Below are positions 6,876 to 14,518 of a DNA stretch of 34,313 nucleotides, in pieces. The position numbers and the translations under genes are program-made. Origin of the DNA: an uncultured Candidatus Melainabacteria bacterium (GTDB taxonomy: Bacteria; Cyanobacteriota; Vampirovibrionia; Gastranaerophilales; Gastranaerophilaceae); the NCBI GenBank assembly GCA_934754735.1, contig CAKVJE010000008.1, positions 1 through 34,313 on the forward strand, in the 5' to 3' direction. The notes beneath the pieces were generated by a model that made no database searches, was not told where the DNA came from, and saw only the letters and a list, made by a program, of their open reading frames with translations. Position 1 is the stretch's first letter; the number at the start of each line of letters is the position of its first letter.

Positions 6876-7541
6876 ATGTCATCAATAAAACTAAAAGAAT
6901 TATTTGCGTCAATTCAAGGCGAAGGCCCGTTTACGGGATATAAACAAGTGTTTATACGCCTTTGTGGATGTAATCTTAAATGCAAATACTGCGATACTGA
7001 TTTTGATATTGAAAACGCTAAAGAATATTCTATAAAAGAATTAACAGATTTTGTAAATCAGCATAAAGAATGTCATTCTGTTTCATTAACAGGTGGTGAA
7101 CCATTGTTACATACAAAATTTATTAAGGATTTTGCTAAGATTTCGCAACTTCCTATATATTTAGAAACAAATGCAACTTTGTATGAACAATTAAAAGAAG
7201 TAATTGATTTTGTAGATTATGTTTCAGCAGATATAAAGCTTCCAAGTGCAACAGGGCTTGAACCGCAATGGGATAAGCATGATAAGTTTTTTGAAATAGC
7301 TTCTCAAAAAAATCTTTATATAAAAGTTGTATTTGACAAAAACATCACTGATTCTGAAATAAATGAGATTTGCAAACTTGCGAAAAAATATGATGTTGAA
7401 TTAGTTTTACAACCGATGATGTTGGGTAAAACTCCTTCAATTTCATCTGATTTTATGGAAGAAGTTTTGGATAAGTGTTTGCAAAGATATCAAAAAACAA
7501 GATTGATTCCACAAGTGCATAAGTTTATTGATGTTATATAA
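6876..7541 (+). CDS. queE: 7-carboxy-7-deazaguanine synthase (radical SAM)
   Basis: A 221-aa radical SAM enzyme that converts 6-carboxytetrahydropterin to 7-carboxy-7-deazaguanine, in the preQ0/queuosine pathway. The N-terminal 'SIQGEGPFTGYKQVFIRL' (12-29) is the QueE signature; the [4Fe-4S] ligands are C32, C36 and C39 in 'CNLKCKYC' (CX3CX2C), followed by 'DTDF'. 'SLTGGEPLLH' is the SAM-binding GGE motif. The C-terminal 'VLQPMM' and 'RLIPQVHKFI' are also typical. Length is normal. The start has AAAAGGATAA upstream. No queC, queD or folE lies in the window, so the other pathway steps are encoded elsewhere. Confidence 0.92.
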   Translation: MSSIKLKELFASIQGEGPFTGYKQVFIRLCGCNLKCKYCDTDFDIENAKEYSIKELTDFVNQHKECHSVSLTGGEPLLHTKFIKDFAKISQLPIYLETNATLYEQLKEVIDFVDYVSADIKLPSATGLEPQWDKHDKFFEIASQKNLYIKVVFDKNITDSEINEICKLAKKYDVELVLQPMMLGKTPSISSDFMEEVLDKCLQRYQKTRLIPQVHKFIDVI

Positions 7542-7542
7542 A

Positions 7543-7573
7543 AAAAGACGATGATTTTAAATCATCGTCTTTT
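7543..7573. terminator. Bidirectional terminator between queE and the 191-aa gene
   Basis: AAAAGACGATGATT (7543-7556) is the exact reverse complement of 7560-7573, with a 3-nt centre. A-run on the left and T-run on the right let it terminate both convergent genes. Confidence 0.85.
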
Positions 7574-7577
7574 ATAA

Positions 7578-8153
7578 TTAAGTAATATAATCTTCGGGAT
7601 TGCCCGAGTAGTCTGCAATAACGCCGGTTGTTTCAGCTTCTTGCGAAGGCAAGGCTTCATAATTTTTTGTCGACTCTTTATACGCCAAAGCTCGTTTATT
7701 GAGTTCGTCCATTGCCATCGGACCTGTTAAAACTTGCAAAACTTCGCCGTCTTTGTCGTAAATTTTTAGCCTTGGAATTTCAATTCCTTGAGGAGTCTTG
7801 AATCCCATTAGAGATATTTTTCCGTACTCTCCAAAGCCGTCTTTGATTTCGTAATAAATTTCTTTTAAGTTTTCATTGTCAAGACAAGATACTGCAACAT
7901 TATTACAAGTTTCACGTTGTACCCAGTCTTGAACGGTTTGCGTTTCCTCCATAAGTTCTAATAGCTGTTCTTTTGTAGCTCTAATATTTCTAAAAAACGG
8001 ATCGCCACCACGACCTACTGCAGCCGGTCCTGTTTCTTGTCGAGCATGAATTTTATAGTTTGCTTCGTCGATAACTTTTTTGCCACCTTGTGTGTTTTCT
8101 TGAGGTTGGGCATTTGGAACTTGTCCTTTATCGACTTTAAAATCTTCTGACAT
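7578..8153 (-). CDS. Hypothetical protein, 191 aa
   Basis: Not recognised. It is a soluble protein with no signal peptide or membrane segment. Residues 1-50 are polar and Gly/Gln/Pro-rich and likely disordered; 55-165 look folded, with alternating helix ('TKEQLLELMEETQTVQDWV') and strand-like segments ('GKISLMGFKTPQGIEIPRL', 'KIYDKDGEVLQVLTGP'). The tail is acidic. One Cys pair lies in 'CNNVAVSCLD'. The start is set by AGGAGT upstream of the ATG. It diverges from the 727-aa gene across a 172-bp spacer and is closed by a bidirectional terminator, so it is monocistronic. Probably lineage-specific. Confidence 0.7.
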   Translation of the reverse strand: MSEDFKVDKGQVPNAQPQENTQGGKKVIDEANYKIHARQETGPAAVGRGGDPFFRNIRATKEQLLELMEETQTVQDWVQRETCNNVAVSCLDNENLKEIYYEIKDGFGEYGKISLMGFKTPQGIEIPRLKIYDKDGEVLQVLTGPMAMDELNKRALAYKESTKNYEALPSQEAETTGVIADYSGNPEDYIT

Positions 8154-8224
8154 ATTTTTTGTTACTCCTTATAGTTTCTATTACGGCATTTTTTTTGAAA
8201 ACTTTAGGCTAATAATGTAAATCG

Positions 8225-8243
8225 TTACAAAATTTAACAAAAG
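8225..8243 (+). promoter_or_regulatory. Direct-repeat operator candidate (copy 2)
   Basis: TTACAAAATTTAACAAAAG, 17/19 identical to 5045-5063, placed 42 bp before its promoter instead of 32 bp: a shift of one helical turn. It sits between the divergent 191-aa and 727-aa genes. Confidence 0.35.
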
Positions 8244-8266
8244 TATGTCAAAATTTGATTTTTAAG

Positions 8267-8296
8267 CAATTTTTAAAGAGTAAAATACTTTATATA
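8267..8296 (+). promoter_or_regulatory. Shared promoter type (copy B) for the 727-aa gene
   Basis: CAATTTTT at 8267-8274 and TATATA at 8291-8296, with AATTTT to TATATA spacing 17, identical to copies A and C. The downstream segment 'GTTAGGTTTA' also resembles copy C. Confidence 0.5.
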
Positions 8297-8325
8297 AATA
8301 GTTAGGTTTATAAAGGGTTATTATA

Positions 8326-10509
8326 GTGTCACAGGTTAATCAAAATATTAATCAAAATATGTATAACCAACAGTTATACATGCAACAACAGGCTCAACAA
8401 AATCAGCCTGCTAAAAGGCCTGTGCAAACACCAGCTCAAACTTCTTCTCAACAGCAGATAAAAATTCCAAGCTATTATTATGTCCCTGAAAATAGTCTAA
8501 ACGGGAAAAGTGTAAAAGAAGTAATAAAAGAATATGATATGATGGGGGTTGTAACTCCGTTTATAGAACATCCTTTAATGGTTTTGGGCGCTTGGTTAGG
8601 TTTAAGTCTTGGTATTGATTCTTATGCAAAAGCTTGCGGCGGGAAATATGAAGACAGCTTAGTCAAAAAAGCTGCAAATTTAGGTGACAGTATTCAAAAT
8701 TCTAAGGCTATACAAAATAAACCTGTTCAAAGTGTATTAAAAGGTATTACTTCTGTTAAAAATAAATTCTCAAAAACTGTTCAAAATAATTCAGTTTTAA
8801 GAGCAATGCGTGATACTCCTTCTATGCCGGAATGGAGCATGGTTAGATCACAAATGTTTGACCAAAGACAAGAAGTTGTTCAAGATTTTGTAAAAATAGT
8901 AGATGAACTTAATCTTGATAAACCGGATGAAATTAAATTAAAAAATATTGGTATTACAGCTAAAGAAAAAGAAGCGTTGAAAAAGACTTTCAATGTTAAG
9001 AAGCTTTCTGAAATTCCTGAAGAAAAAGTTGTCAGTCAAGTTCTTTTAGAACGTATTGGTAGAACTCCAGAACAAATTAAGAAGATTCAAGCTCTTGGCT
9101 CTGAAAAGCTAATGGGCGCTACTAAAAATGAACTTCTTAAAGAAATGGGCATGACTGTCGAAAAATTAAACAATATTAGAGAAGATGTTTTTGGCAAATA
9201 TGTAAATGATGTTATGACGGCAACTAAAAAAGCCGGTAGCCGTATTCGTATCGGAGCCGGTCATTATGGTTGGATGGGTCCACTTACAAAACCGTTTGAA
9301 AGAACTGTCGGTTGCGATGAAGTTTATAATAAACTATTTAGTTTGGTCAAAGATGGTGCAAAAGTTAAAGGTGGAGCAAAAACTGCTACAGGTGTATTTA
9401 TGTCAAAAGCTATGCAAACAATGCATAGAGGCATTACTTGGGGTAATGGTAAATTAGGAGCTTTGTTATTTATTGCGCCACTTTTGGTTGAAGTTGCTTC
9501 AAATGTTAAAAAAGCTGATAAAGACCAAAAAGTGGGCACCGCGATTGGTGGTGTGGTAGAATCTTGTTCTTGGGTTTTAACATTCCCATTAGGTTTGAGA
9601 ATGATGCATTCTTTAGGTGGAGCTCAATATGCAGGCATGAGTCAAGAGCAAGTTAAGGCGTTTAGAGATGCACAATTGGAGTTTAACGAAAAAGTAAATA
9701 CAGGTTTCTTTAAAAATAAAAGCGAATACAATAAGGCTAAACAAGCTGTTAAGGATATGTTAAAAGTTAAAGACCAAGGTATCTTTACAAAGGGTGTAAG
9801 AAAACTTGCGCAATTCATGACAATGGATTTGGAAACATTCAAAGGTTATAAAAACAGTAATGCTGTAATGAATTTTGCGCGCAAAGTTCCAAACATCTTC
9901 AAAAATGTTGCTGGTGTTCCAATGAGATTTGCAATTTGGGGGCTTATTACAATGGGTTTACTTGATGGTACTATTAAAAAATGTACGACCGCAATTTTCG
10001 GCAAGTCTTATGACGCAATGAAACAAGATGAAAACGAAAATGCAAGAAAGGAACAAAAGAAATTCTTGGCAGAAGATTTGAATAGAAGATTATATGAAGC
10101 ACAAAGAGTTAAACAATATGGCAAACAATCTCAACCAACTCAACCTGCTCAAAAAGGTCAAATGATGAGCACAAGAGGCAAAGTTCCAAACAGCGTTGCA
10201 ATTCCTCAAGTTTATCCAGAAGATGAAAAAGTTGATAATTATACTTACATTCCTTCTTCAAAAAATATAATTCCGCATAAGGCAAAGAATAACGGTGTTG
10301 ATATGTACACTTATATTCCATCTTCTGATTGCAAAATTCCGAATGACGCAAAGACTGATGAAAAACAAAGAAGATATATTCCTTCTCAAGCTGCGGCAAA
10401 TATCCAGAAGAACTTTGATAATTCAGGTTTGCAATCAGCATTGGATAGAGCACAAAAAGCAGAAGACAAAGCTTTGAGAGTTCTTGCCGGTAATTTTGAT
10501 GGAATGTAA
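8326..10509 (+). CDS. Large lineage-type protein with membrane segments and YIPSS repeats, 727 aa
   Basis: Not recognised. The GTG start is supported by AAAGGG 8 nt upstream. Residues 1-45 are Gln/Asn-rich low complexity. Hydrophobic segments occur near 75-97 ('PLMVLGAWLGLSLGI'), 380-397 ('LGALLFIAPLLVEVA'), 405-430 and 545-562 ('FAIWGLITMGLLDG'). Residues 200-300 form a charged, helical region with helix-hairpin-like turns ('ERIGRTPEQIKKI', 'LLKEMGMTVEKLNNI'). The C-terminus holds three copies, period about 22 residues, of a [YR]-[TR]-Y-I-P-S-[SQ] unit at 639, 661 and 682, two of them followed by I-P-x-x-A-K. No enzymatic motif is visible. A membrane-associated structural or surface protein is possible. 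It has its own promoter (copy B) and meets the next gene end to end with no terminator. Confidence 0.75.
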   Translation: MSQVNQNINQNMYNQQLYMQQQAQQNQPAKRPVQTPAQTSSQQQIKIPSYYYVPENSLNGKSVKEVIKEYDMMGVVTPFIEHPLMVLGAWLGLSLGIDSYAKACGGKYEDSLVKKAANLGDSIQNSKAIQNKPVQSVLKGITSVKNKFSKTVQNNSVLRAMRDTPSMPEWSMVRSQMFDQRQEVVQDFVKIVDELNLDKPDEIKLKNIGITAKEKEALKKTFNVKKLSEIPEEKVVSQVLLERIGRTPEQIKKIQALGSEKLMGATKNELLKEMGMTVEKLNNIREDVFGKYVNDVMTATKKAGSRIRIGAGHYGWMGPLTKPFERTVGCDEVYNKLFSLVKDGAKVKGGAKTATGVFMSKAMQTMHRGITWGNGKLGALLFIAPLLVEVASNVKKADKDQKVGTAIGGVVESCSWVLTFPLGLRMMHSLGGAQYAGMSQEQVKAFRDAQLEFNEKVNTGFFKNKSEYNKAKQAVKDMLKVKDQGIFTKGVRKLAQFMTMDLETFKGYKNSNAVMNFARKVPNIFKNVAGVPMRFAIWGLITMGLLDGTIKKCTTAIFGKSYDAMKQDENENARKEQKKFLAEDLNRRLYEAQRVKQYGKQSQPTQPAQKGQMMSTRGKVPNSVAIPQVYPEDEKVDNYTYIPSSKNIIPHKAKNNGVDMYTYIPSSDCKIPNDAKTDEKQRRYIPSQAAANIQKNFDNSGLQSALDRAQKAEDKALRVLAGNFDGM

Positions 10510-10941
10510 TTATCTTAATTCATTCGGTTGAAAACGCGCAAAATTATTTAAATAACCGCCAATTGGAAGCATTGTATTTGTTCTATCATACATTTCATTA
10601 GGTACCATTCGGGCACGCTCTTTAGCTTCTAAGCGAGCGTTGTAATCACTATTTTTTTGATATTGCTTAATTTTAACTTCTTGATAACAGCTAACTTGAG
10701 TTTCTGTATCAGTCATTTCACGACATTCTTTAATGGAACTTTCAAAATCTGTTTTTCTTTTGTACCAATAGGCAGCCGTTTCGTTTAGCTTTCCAATACC
10801 TTTAGGTTCTTCAATATTGATAAATGCGTGTGGTGCAAAATCTTTCCACTCAGGCTCATTAACTCCATTAATCGTAATAGCTTCATCTGCAATAACAGCA
10901 AATGGAACTAAAAGAGTCAGCAATATTAAAATCTTTTTCAT
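10510..10941 (-). CDS. Small secreted protein with signal peptide, 143 aa
   Basis: A typical Sec signal peptide spans residues 1-18 ('MKKILILLTLLVPFAVIA'), with predicted cleavage before DEA. The mature part is polar and helical ('YWYKRKTDFESSIKECREM', 'EVKIKQYQKN') with two Cys that could pair (C73 and C85 regions: 'KECREM', 'SCYQEV'). The segment 'CREMTDTETQVSCYQEV' resembles cysteine-containing helices of small periplasmic proteins. No family recognised. AAGGAT precedes the start. Its stop codon abuts the stop of the convergent 727-aa gene with no base between, so transcripts from both probably run into one another. Confidence 0.7.
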   Translation of the reverse strand: MKKILILLTLLVPFAVIADEAITINGVNEPEWKDFAPHAFINIEEPKGIGKLNETAAYWYKRKTDFESSIKECREMTDTETQVSCYQEVKIKQYQKNSDYNARLEAKERARMVPNEMYDRTNTMLPIGGYLNNFARFQPNELR

Positions 10942-11047
10942 GAATTAATCCTTATTGTATTGTTAACTAATAATTATCGTATCATTTTGAGAAAAGAATT
11001 GCAATATTTTGGTATTGAATTATGTAGAGTAAGTTCAAAATCGTTAT

Positions 11048-11075
11048 TTTACTTAAAAAATTTTCGTGTTAGACT
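11048..11075 (+). promoter_or_regulatory. Probable leaderless promoter of der
   Basis: TTTACT (11048-11053), 16-bp spacer, TAGACT (11070-11075), then 9 nt to the ATG at 11085. No Shine-Dalgarno. Confidence 0.45.
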
Positions 11076-11084
11076 TAATGTATT

Positions 11085-12425
11085 ATGAACAGAAAACCAA
11101 TTATCGCAATAGTAGGAAGACCAAATGTTGGAAAATCAACATTTGTAAATAGATTAGTAGGAAAAAGACAATCAATTGTTGACGACCGACCGGGAGTTAC
11201 AAGAGATAGAATTTATTTTGACGTTGAATGGCAAAATAAACCATTTACGGTTATTGATACAGGCGGTATAATTCCAGGTGATGAAGACGAAATAATGCTT
11301 TCAATTTATGATCAAGCAAAAATTGCTTGCGAAGAAGCCGACAAAATTATTTTTATTGTTGATGGTTTAGAAGGTGTTACACCTGTTGATTCTGATATTG
11401 CAAATATATTAAGACAAAGCAACAAACCTATTTTTCTTGCAGTTAATAAGGTTGATTCGCATAATCAAATCACTATGATTAGTGATTTTTATTCTTTAGC
11501 AATTGGTGAACCAATCGCAATTTCAGCATTGCATGGTTCTGGCGGAGTTGGTGATTTGTTGGAAGAAATTACTTCCGATTTCTCTTATGACGTAGAAGAA
11601 GATGAAGATAAAACAATCAAAATTGCAATTGTTGGACGTCCGAATGCCGGTAAGTCTTCAATTGTAAATGCTTTATTAGGAGAAAAACGTGTAATAGTAT
11701 CGGATGTTTCAGGTACAACTAGAGATAGCATCGACTCACGCTTAACTTATAACGACCAAGAATTCGTAATTATTGATACAGCAGGTATCAGAAAAAAAGC
11801 AAAAGTTGACTACGGTGTAGAAAAATTTGCAGTTGACAGAGCTATTCGTTCAATTAGAGAATGTGATGTTGCTTTGATGGTAATTGATGCAACAGAAGCG
11901 ATAAACGGAATTTCTGACCAAGACAAAAAAATTGCGTCTATTATTACTGATGCAGGAAAAGGCATGGTAATTGCGATTAATAAATGGGATTTGATTGAAG
12001 ACAAAAAATCAAACACAATCAATAAATTTGAAGAAAAAATTGCACGTGAAATTCCGTTCTTGGATTATGTGCCAAAAATATACATAAGCGCAGTTACTCA
12101 TCAAAGATTGAATCAAATATTTACAAGAGTCGTAGAAGTTCAAAAAGAACGCTCAAAACGTGTTTCTACAGGTTTGTTGAACAAGGTTGTTAATGAAGCT
12201 TATGCTCTTAATCCTCCGCAAACAATTAGAAATAAACGTTTGAAAATAATGTATTCAACTCAAGCTGCGATTGAACCGCCTACATTTATTTTATTTGCAA
12301 ATAATGAAGATTTGATGAAAGACCATTACAAACGCTATATGGAAAATAAATTGCGTGAAGCGTTCGGTTTTATGGGAACACCAATTCGTATTTCAGTAAG
12401 AACAAGAAGCGAAAAGAAGAAGTAG
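11085..12425 (+). CDS. der: Ribosome assembly GTPase Der (EngA)
   Basis: A 446-aa tandem GTPase essential for 50S subunit maturation. First G domain: G1 'GRPNVGKS' (11-18), G2 'GVTRD', G3 'DTGGI', G4 'NKVD'. Second G domain: G1 'GRPNAGKS' (184-191), G2 'GTTRDS', G3 'DTAGIRKK', G4 'NKWD', G5 'ISAVT'. A C-terminal KH-like domain occupies about 355-446 and ends in the basic tail 'RTRSEKKK'. The acidic linker 'DVEEDEDK' near 170 separates the G domains. Length is normal. It is transcribed alone and lies between divergent and convergent neighbours. No clear terminator separates it from the convergent L,D-transpeptidase gene. Confidence 0.97.
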   Translation: MNRKPIIAIVGRPNVGKSTFVNRLVGKRQSIVDDRPGVTRDRIYFDVEWQNKPFTVIDTGGIIPGDEDEIMLSIYDQAKIACEEADKIIFIVDGLEGVTPVDSDIANILRQSNKPIFLAVNKVDSHNQITMISDFYSLAIGEPIAISALHGSGGVGDLLEEITSDFSYDVEEDEDKTIKIAIVGRPNAGKSSIVNALLGEKRVIVSDVSGTTRDSIDSRLTYNDQEFVIIDTAGIRKKAKVDYGVEKFAVDRAIRSIRECDVALMVIDATEAINGISDQDKKIASIITDAGKGMVIAINKWDLIEDKKSNTINKFEEKIAREIPFLDYVPKIYISAVTHQRLNQIFTRVVEVQKERSKRVSTGLLNKVVNEAYALNPPQTIRNKRLKIMYSTQAAIEPPTFILFANNEDLMKDHYKRYMENKLREAFGFMGTPIRISVRTRSEKKK

Positions 12426-12466
12426 CGTATCCATGTGGTTATTCCTAACTAATGGATTGCTTTGTC

Positions 12467-13084
12467 TTATTTAATTATAACAATGTCGCCGCGTTTAACT
12501 TCTTGCGCGAGCTCTTTTATAACTTCGTTATCCATACGCATGCAGCCATGAGAAGCATATTTTCCGATGCTACTTAAATCGTTTGTGCCATGAATAAATT
12601 CGCCTGTTTGTGATTGTTCTCCTGTTTGCGGGTCAATTTTATTTAAACAGATAATTTTAGGTCCGTAAGCTCCCGGATTGCGTCTTCTTTTTGTTCCACG
12701 AGGTGCTGTTCTATACGGATAAGTTTCTGTATGTGTAACTATTCTAACTCCTTTAGAAGTCGGAGTGCTTTCTTTTCCGCTTGCTATAAGATATGCCATT
12801 TCAGCTTTACCTTGAACATTGTATTTGTAAAGAGTGTTTGTACTTAAATCAATAACAAATTTTGCAGTCTTTTTTTCTCCTGCAATTTCTATATCAGGAG
12901 ATGGAGCTCCGGCTAAAAAATTTTTACTATCAGTTCCTTTTGGAGTTGCTGTTGTAATAGAAAAATCGTCTTTTTGCAAATTTTGTGAGTAAATTCTATT
13001 TGCGCCTAGCGGTAATGACGCCATTGCTAAAGTTAAACCCAATGTTTTAAATGTATTAGTAATTCGCATATTAAAATAAAACAT
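12467..13084 (-). CDS. L,D-transpeptidase (YkuD domain), exported
   Basis: A 205-aa YkuD/ErfK-type transpeptidase that makes 3-3 peptidoglycan cross-links or anchors proteins to the wall. The signal sequence runs to about residue 33 ('FKTLGLTLAMASLPLGA'). The catalytic signature is present: 'IHGTN' (H165-G166) and 'SHGCMR' (179-184) with the nucleophilic Cys at C181. The YkuD domain starts near residue 75 ('AKFVIDLSTNTLYKY'). Compact form with no LysM or peptidoglycan-binding repeat. A second ATG five codons later (13069) would shorten the N-region. A TATAAT lies at 13115-13110 on the minus strand, 2 bp past the stop of the upstream regulator gene. Confidence 0.9.
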   Translation of the reverse strand: MFYFNMRITNTFKTLGLTLAMASLPLGANRIYSQNLQKDDFSITTATPKGTDSKNFLAGAPSPDIEIAGEKKTAKFVIDLSTNTLYKYNVQGKAEMAYLIASGKESTPTSKGVRIVTHTETYPYRTAPRGTKRRRNPGAYGPKIICLNKIDPQTGEQSQTGEFIHGTNDLSSIGKYASHGCMRMDNEVIKELAQEVKRGDIVIIK

Positions 13085-13109
13085 GTGAAAATAATTTTTG
13101 CTAGTAAAA

Positions 13110-13115
13110 ATTATA
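13110..13115 (-). promoter_or_regulatory. -10 box for the L,D-transpeptidase
   Basis: Perfect TATAAT on the minus strand 25 nt ahead of the ATG. A matching -35 would lie in the 3' end of the regulator gene and was not clear. Confidence 0.4.
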
Positions 13116-13117
13116 AA

Positions 13118-13522
13118 CTATTCTTTTATTTGAAAAATGCATTTTACGCAATGTGCTTTTGGTTGTAAAACTAAATTGTCTTCTAAATCGTACATTTTTG
13201 CGATTCGTGTAACCAAAGGCTCTCCACAAAGCGGACATCTCAAATTCGTTTCGCGATTCAAGATTTTTGTCTTTAATTCATCAATTGTTTCTTGGCTAAC
13301 AATTTCAAATTTGTAATCTCTCTCCAAGCTTTTAAGCTCTTTTGGAGAACATTTTAACACTCTTGCTAATTGTTGCCTTTGTGTAACTGATAAAAATAAT
13401 TCTTTGCCGGATTCAATGTCTTCCAAAATCTCTTGTTTAATATTGGTTTTTTTTGCTAACCCGATTACAGATAAACCGGCATGCTCTCTTCTTTTTTGTA
13501 TAAATTCTGCTAAACTTTCCAT
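13118..13522 (-). CDS. XRE-type HTH regulator with C-terminal zinc ribbon
   Basis: A 134-aa protein from the ATG at 13522; a TTG at 13558 opens the frame further but coincides with the -35 box. Residues 1-60 form an XRE/Cro helix-turn-helix ('LAEFIQKRREHAGLSVIGLAKKT', 'NIKQEILEDIESGK'). The C-terminal half carries two CxxC pairs, 'CPLCG' and 'CVKC', about 30 residues apart, enough for one zinc ribbon. This pairing of a Cro-type HTH with a zinc ribbon suggests a transcription regulator, perhaps metal- or redox-responsive, but the signal is unknown. It lies directly upstream of the L,D-transpeptidase on the same strand and may regulate it. Confidence 0.8.
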   Translation of the reverse strand: MESLAEFIQKRREHAGLSVIGLAKKTNIKQEILEDIESGKELFLSVTQRQQLARVLKCSPKELKSLERDYKFEIVSQETIDELKTKILNRETNLRCPLCGEPLVTRIAKMYDLEDNLVLQPKAHCVKCIFQIKE

Positions 13523-13529
13523 AGAAAGA

Positions 13530-13558
13530 ATTTTACCATTCTCTATTTTTTTTAACAA
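13530..13558 (-). promoter_or_regulatory. Sigma70-like promoter of XRE gene, predicted leaderless
   Basis: On the minus strand TTGTTA (13558-13553), 17-bp spacer, TAAAAT (13535-13530), then 7 nt to the ATG at 13522. This favours the ATG over the TTG as the true start. Confidence 0.55.
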
Positions 13559-13696
13559 GTGTAATTATTTTTTTATGTTGAATTTAAGATTGACAAATTA
13601 GAAAAAAATATTAAATCAAATGGTGGATATTTGGTTATAAAAGTTAAAGATTATTTGTTGATATCCGACATTTTAAGTTGAAAGGATTTTTAGGTT

Positions 13697-14362
13697 ATGT
13701 TTTCATCAATGATTCAAAATTTATTATCATCATCTGGTAAGTCTAGTGCTATGCAGCGTGCTGTTCAGATGAATAATTATGTAAATAATTTAAACTCACA
13801 ATGGACTCCTGTTGAAAAACAAGCGAATGGAGTTCCGGAAACTAATACTAAAATTCAATCATTCGATAATGTGCTAAAAAAATCAGCACAAGTTAAGTTT
13901 GGCGACCTTTTAACAAATCCTTCAACCAGAGTTAACGCAAATATTTATTCTGCAAAAGCAGAAACTGCGACTGAAAAAATTTCAACCAGAGAACAAATTA
14001 AAAATCTTGTTTCGAAAGTTTCTAAAAAGCATGGCGTTGATGAAAAATTAGTTAATGCACTAATTAAGCAAGAATCCGGTTTTAATCCTAATGCCAAATC
14101 AAAGGTTGGTGCTATGGGCTTAATGCAGCTTATGCCTTCGACCGCAAAAGGCTTGGGTGTTACAAATGCAATGGATCCTGAGCAAAATGTTGAGGGTGGA
14201 GTTAAGTATCTAAAATCCATGCTTAATAAATATAATGGTAATGTAATTTTAGCTTTAGCTGCTTATAATGCAGGACCGGGAGCTGTTGATAAATATGATG
14301 GCGTGCCTCCATATAAAGAAACTCAAAACTACGTAAAATCAATACTTGCGAACTATTTGTAG
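13697..14362 (+). CDS. Lytic transglycosylase, SLT domain, without obvious signal peptide
   Basis: A 221-aa protein with a C-terminal goose-lysozyme-like SLT domain (residues 103-221). The catalytic Glu is E126 in '[14 protein letters not shown]'; '[13 protein letters not shown]' and '[15 protein letters not shown]' are the remaining family signatures. It cleaves the MurNAc-GlcNAc bond to 1,6-anhydro products. The N-terminal 100 residues are polar and Asn/Gln/Ser-rich, with no Sec signal peptide, and contain 'AQVKFGDLL' (65-72), near the lineage F-[KR]-G motif theme. Such N-termini are typical of transglycosylases that travel with secretion or motility machines, but none is nearby. AAAGGA precedes the ATG. 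Confidence 0.88.
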   Translation: MFSSMIQNLLSSSGKSSAMQRAVQMNNYVNNLNSQWTPVEKQANGVPETNTKIQSFDNVLKKSAQVKFGDLLTNPSTRVNANIYSAKAETATEKISTREQIKNLVSKVSKKHGVDEKLVNALIKQESGFNPNAKSKVGAMGLMQLMPSTAKGLGVTNAMDPEQNVEGGVKYLKSMLNKYNGNVILALAAYNAGPGAVDKYDGVPPYKETQNYVKSILANYL

Positions 14363-14391
14363 AATTATATTTTTAATTATATAGAGGAGAT

Positions 14392-14500
14392 TTTACTGTC
14401 TAGAAAAAAAATATTTTAAATATAAACATTTGTAACAAAATGTTTATGCACTAGCAAAAAAAATTTTGCTTTGTTTTAAGATAGATGTGTAGACAGTAAA
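14392..14500. repeat. Nested inverted-repeat structure upstream of the 675-aa gene
   Basis: Three perfect inverted repeats are nested: outer TTTACTGTCTA (14392-14402) with TAGACAGTAAA (14490-14500); inner ATAAACATTT (14422-14431) with AAATGTTTAT (14438-14447); inner AGCAAAA (14453-14459) with TTTTGCT (14464-14470). The set could fold into a three-way junction, be a small palindromic mobile element, or hold operator sites. A TTAAGAT -10 candidate lies at 14477-14482. Confidence 0.55.
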
Positions 14501-14518
14501 TTTAGATTGGAAACTATG

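Noticed and set aside
10109..10453. Minus-strand ORF of 114 codons
   Set aside because: It is a shadow opposite the repeat region of the 727-aa gene, with no start signals.
12426..12466. Possible terminator between der and the L,D-transpeptidase
   Set aside because: Only a 5-bp TCCAT/ATGGA pairing with a long loop is present and no T-run follows.
13523..13558. TTG start extending the XRE regulator by 12 residues
   Set aside because: The TTG is the first three bases of a TTGTTA -35 box spaced 17 bp from TAAAAT.
14381..14424. Small ORF after AGAGGAGA downstream of the transglycosylase
   Set aside because: The strong purine run is followed only by CTG/GTC and a stop within a few codons; no believable gene.
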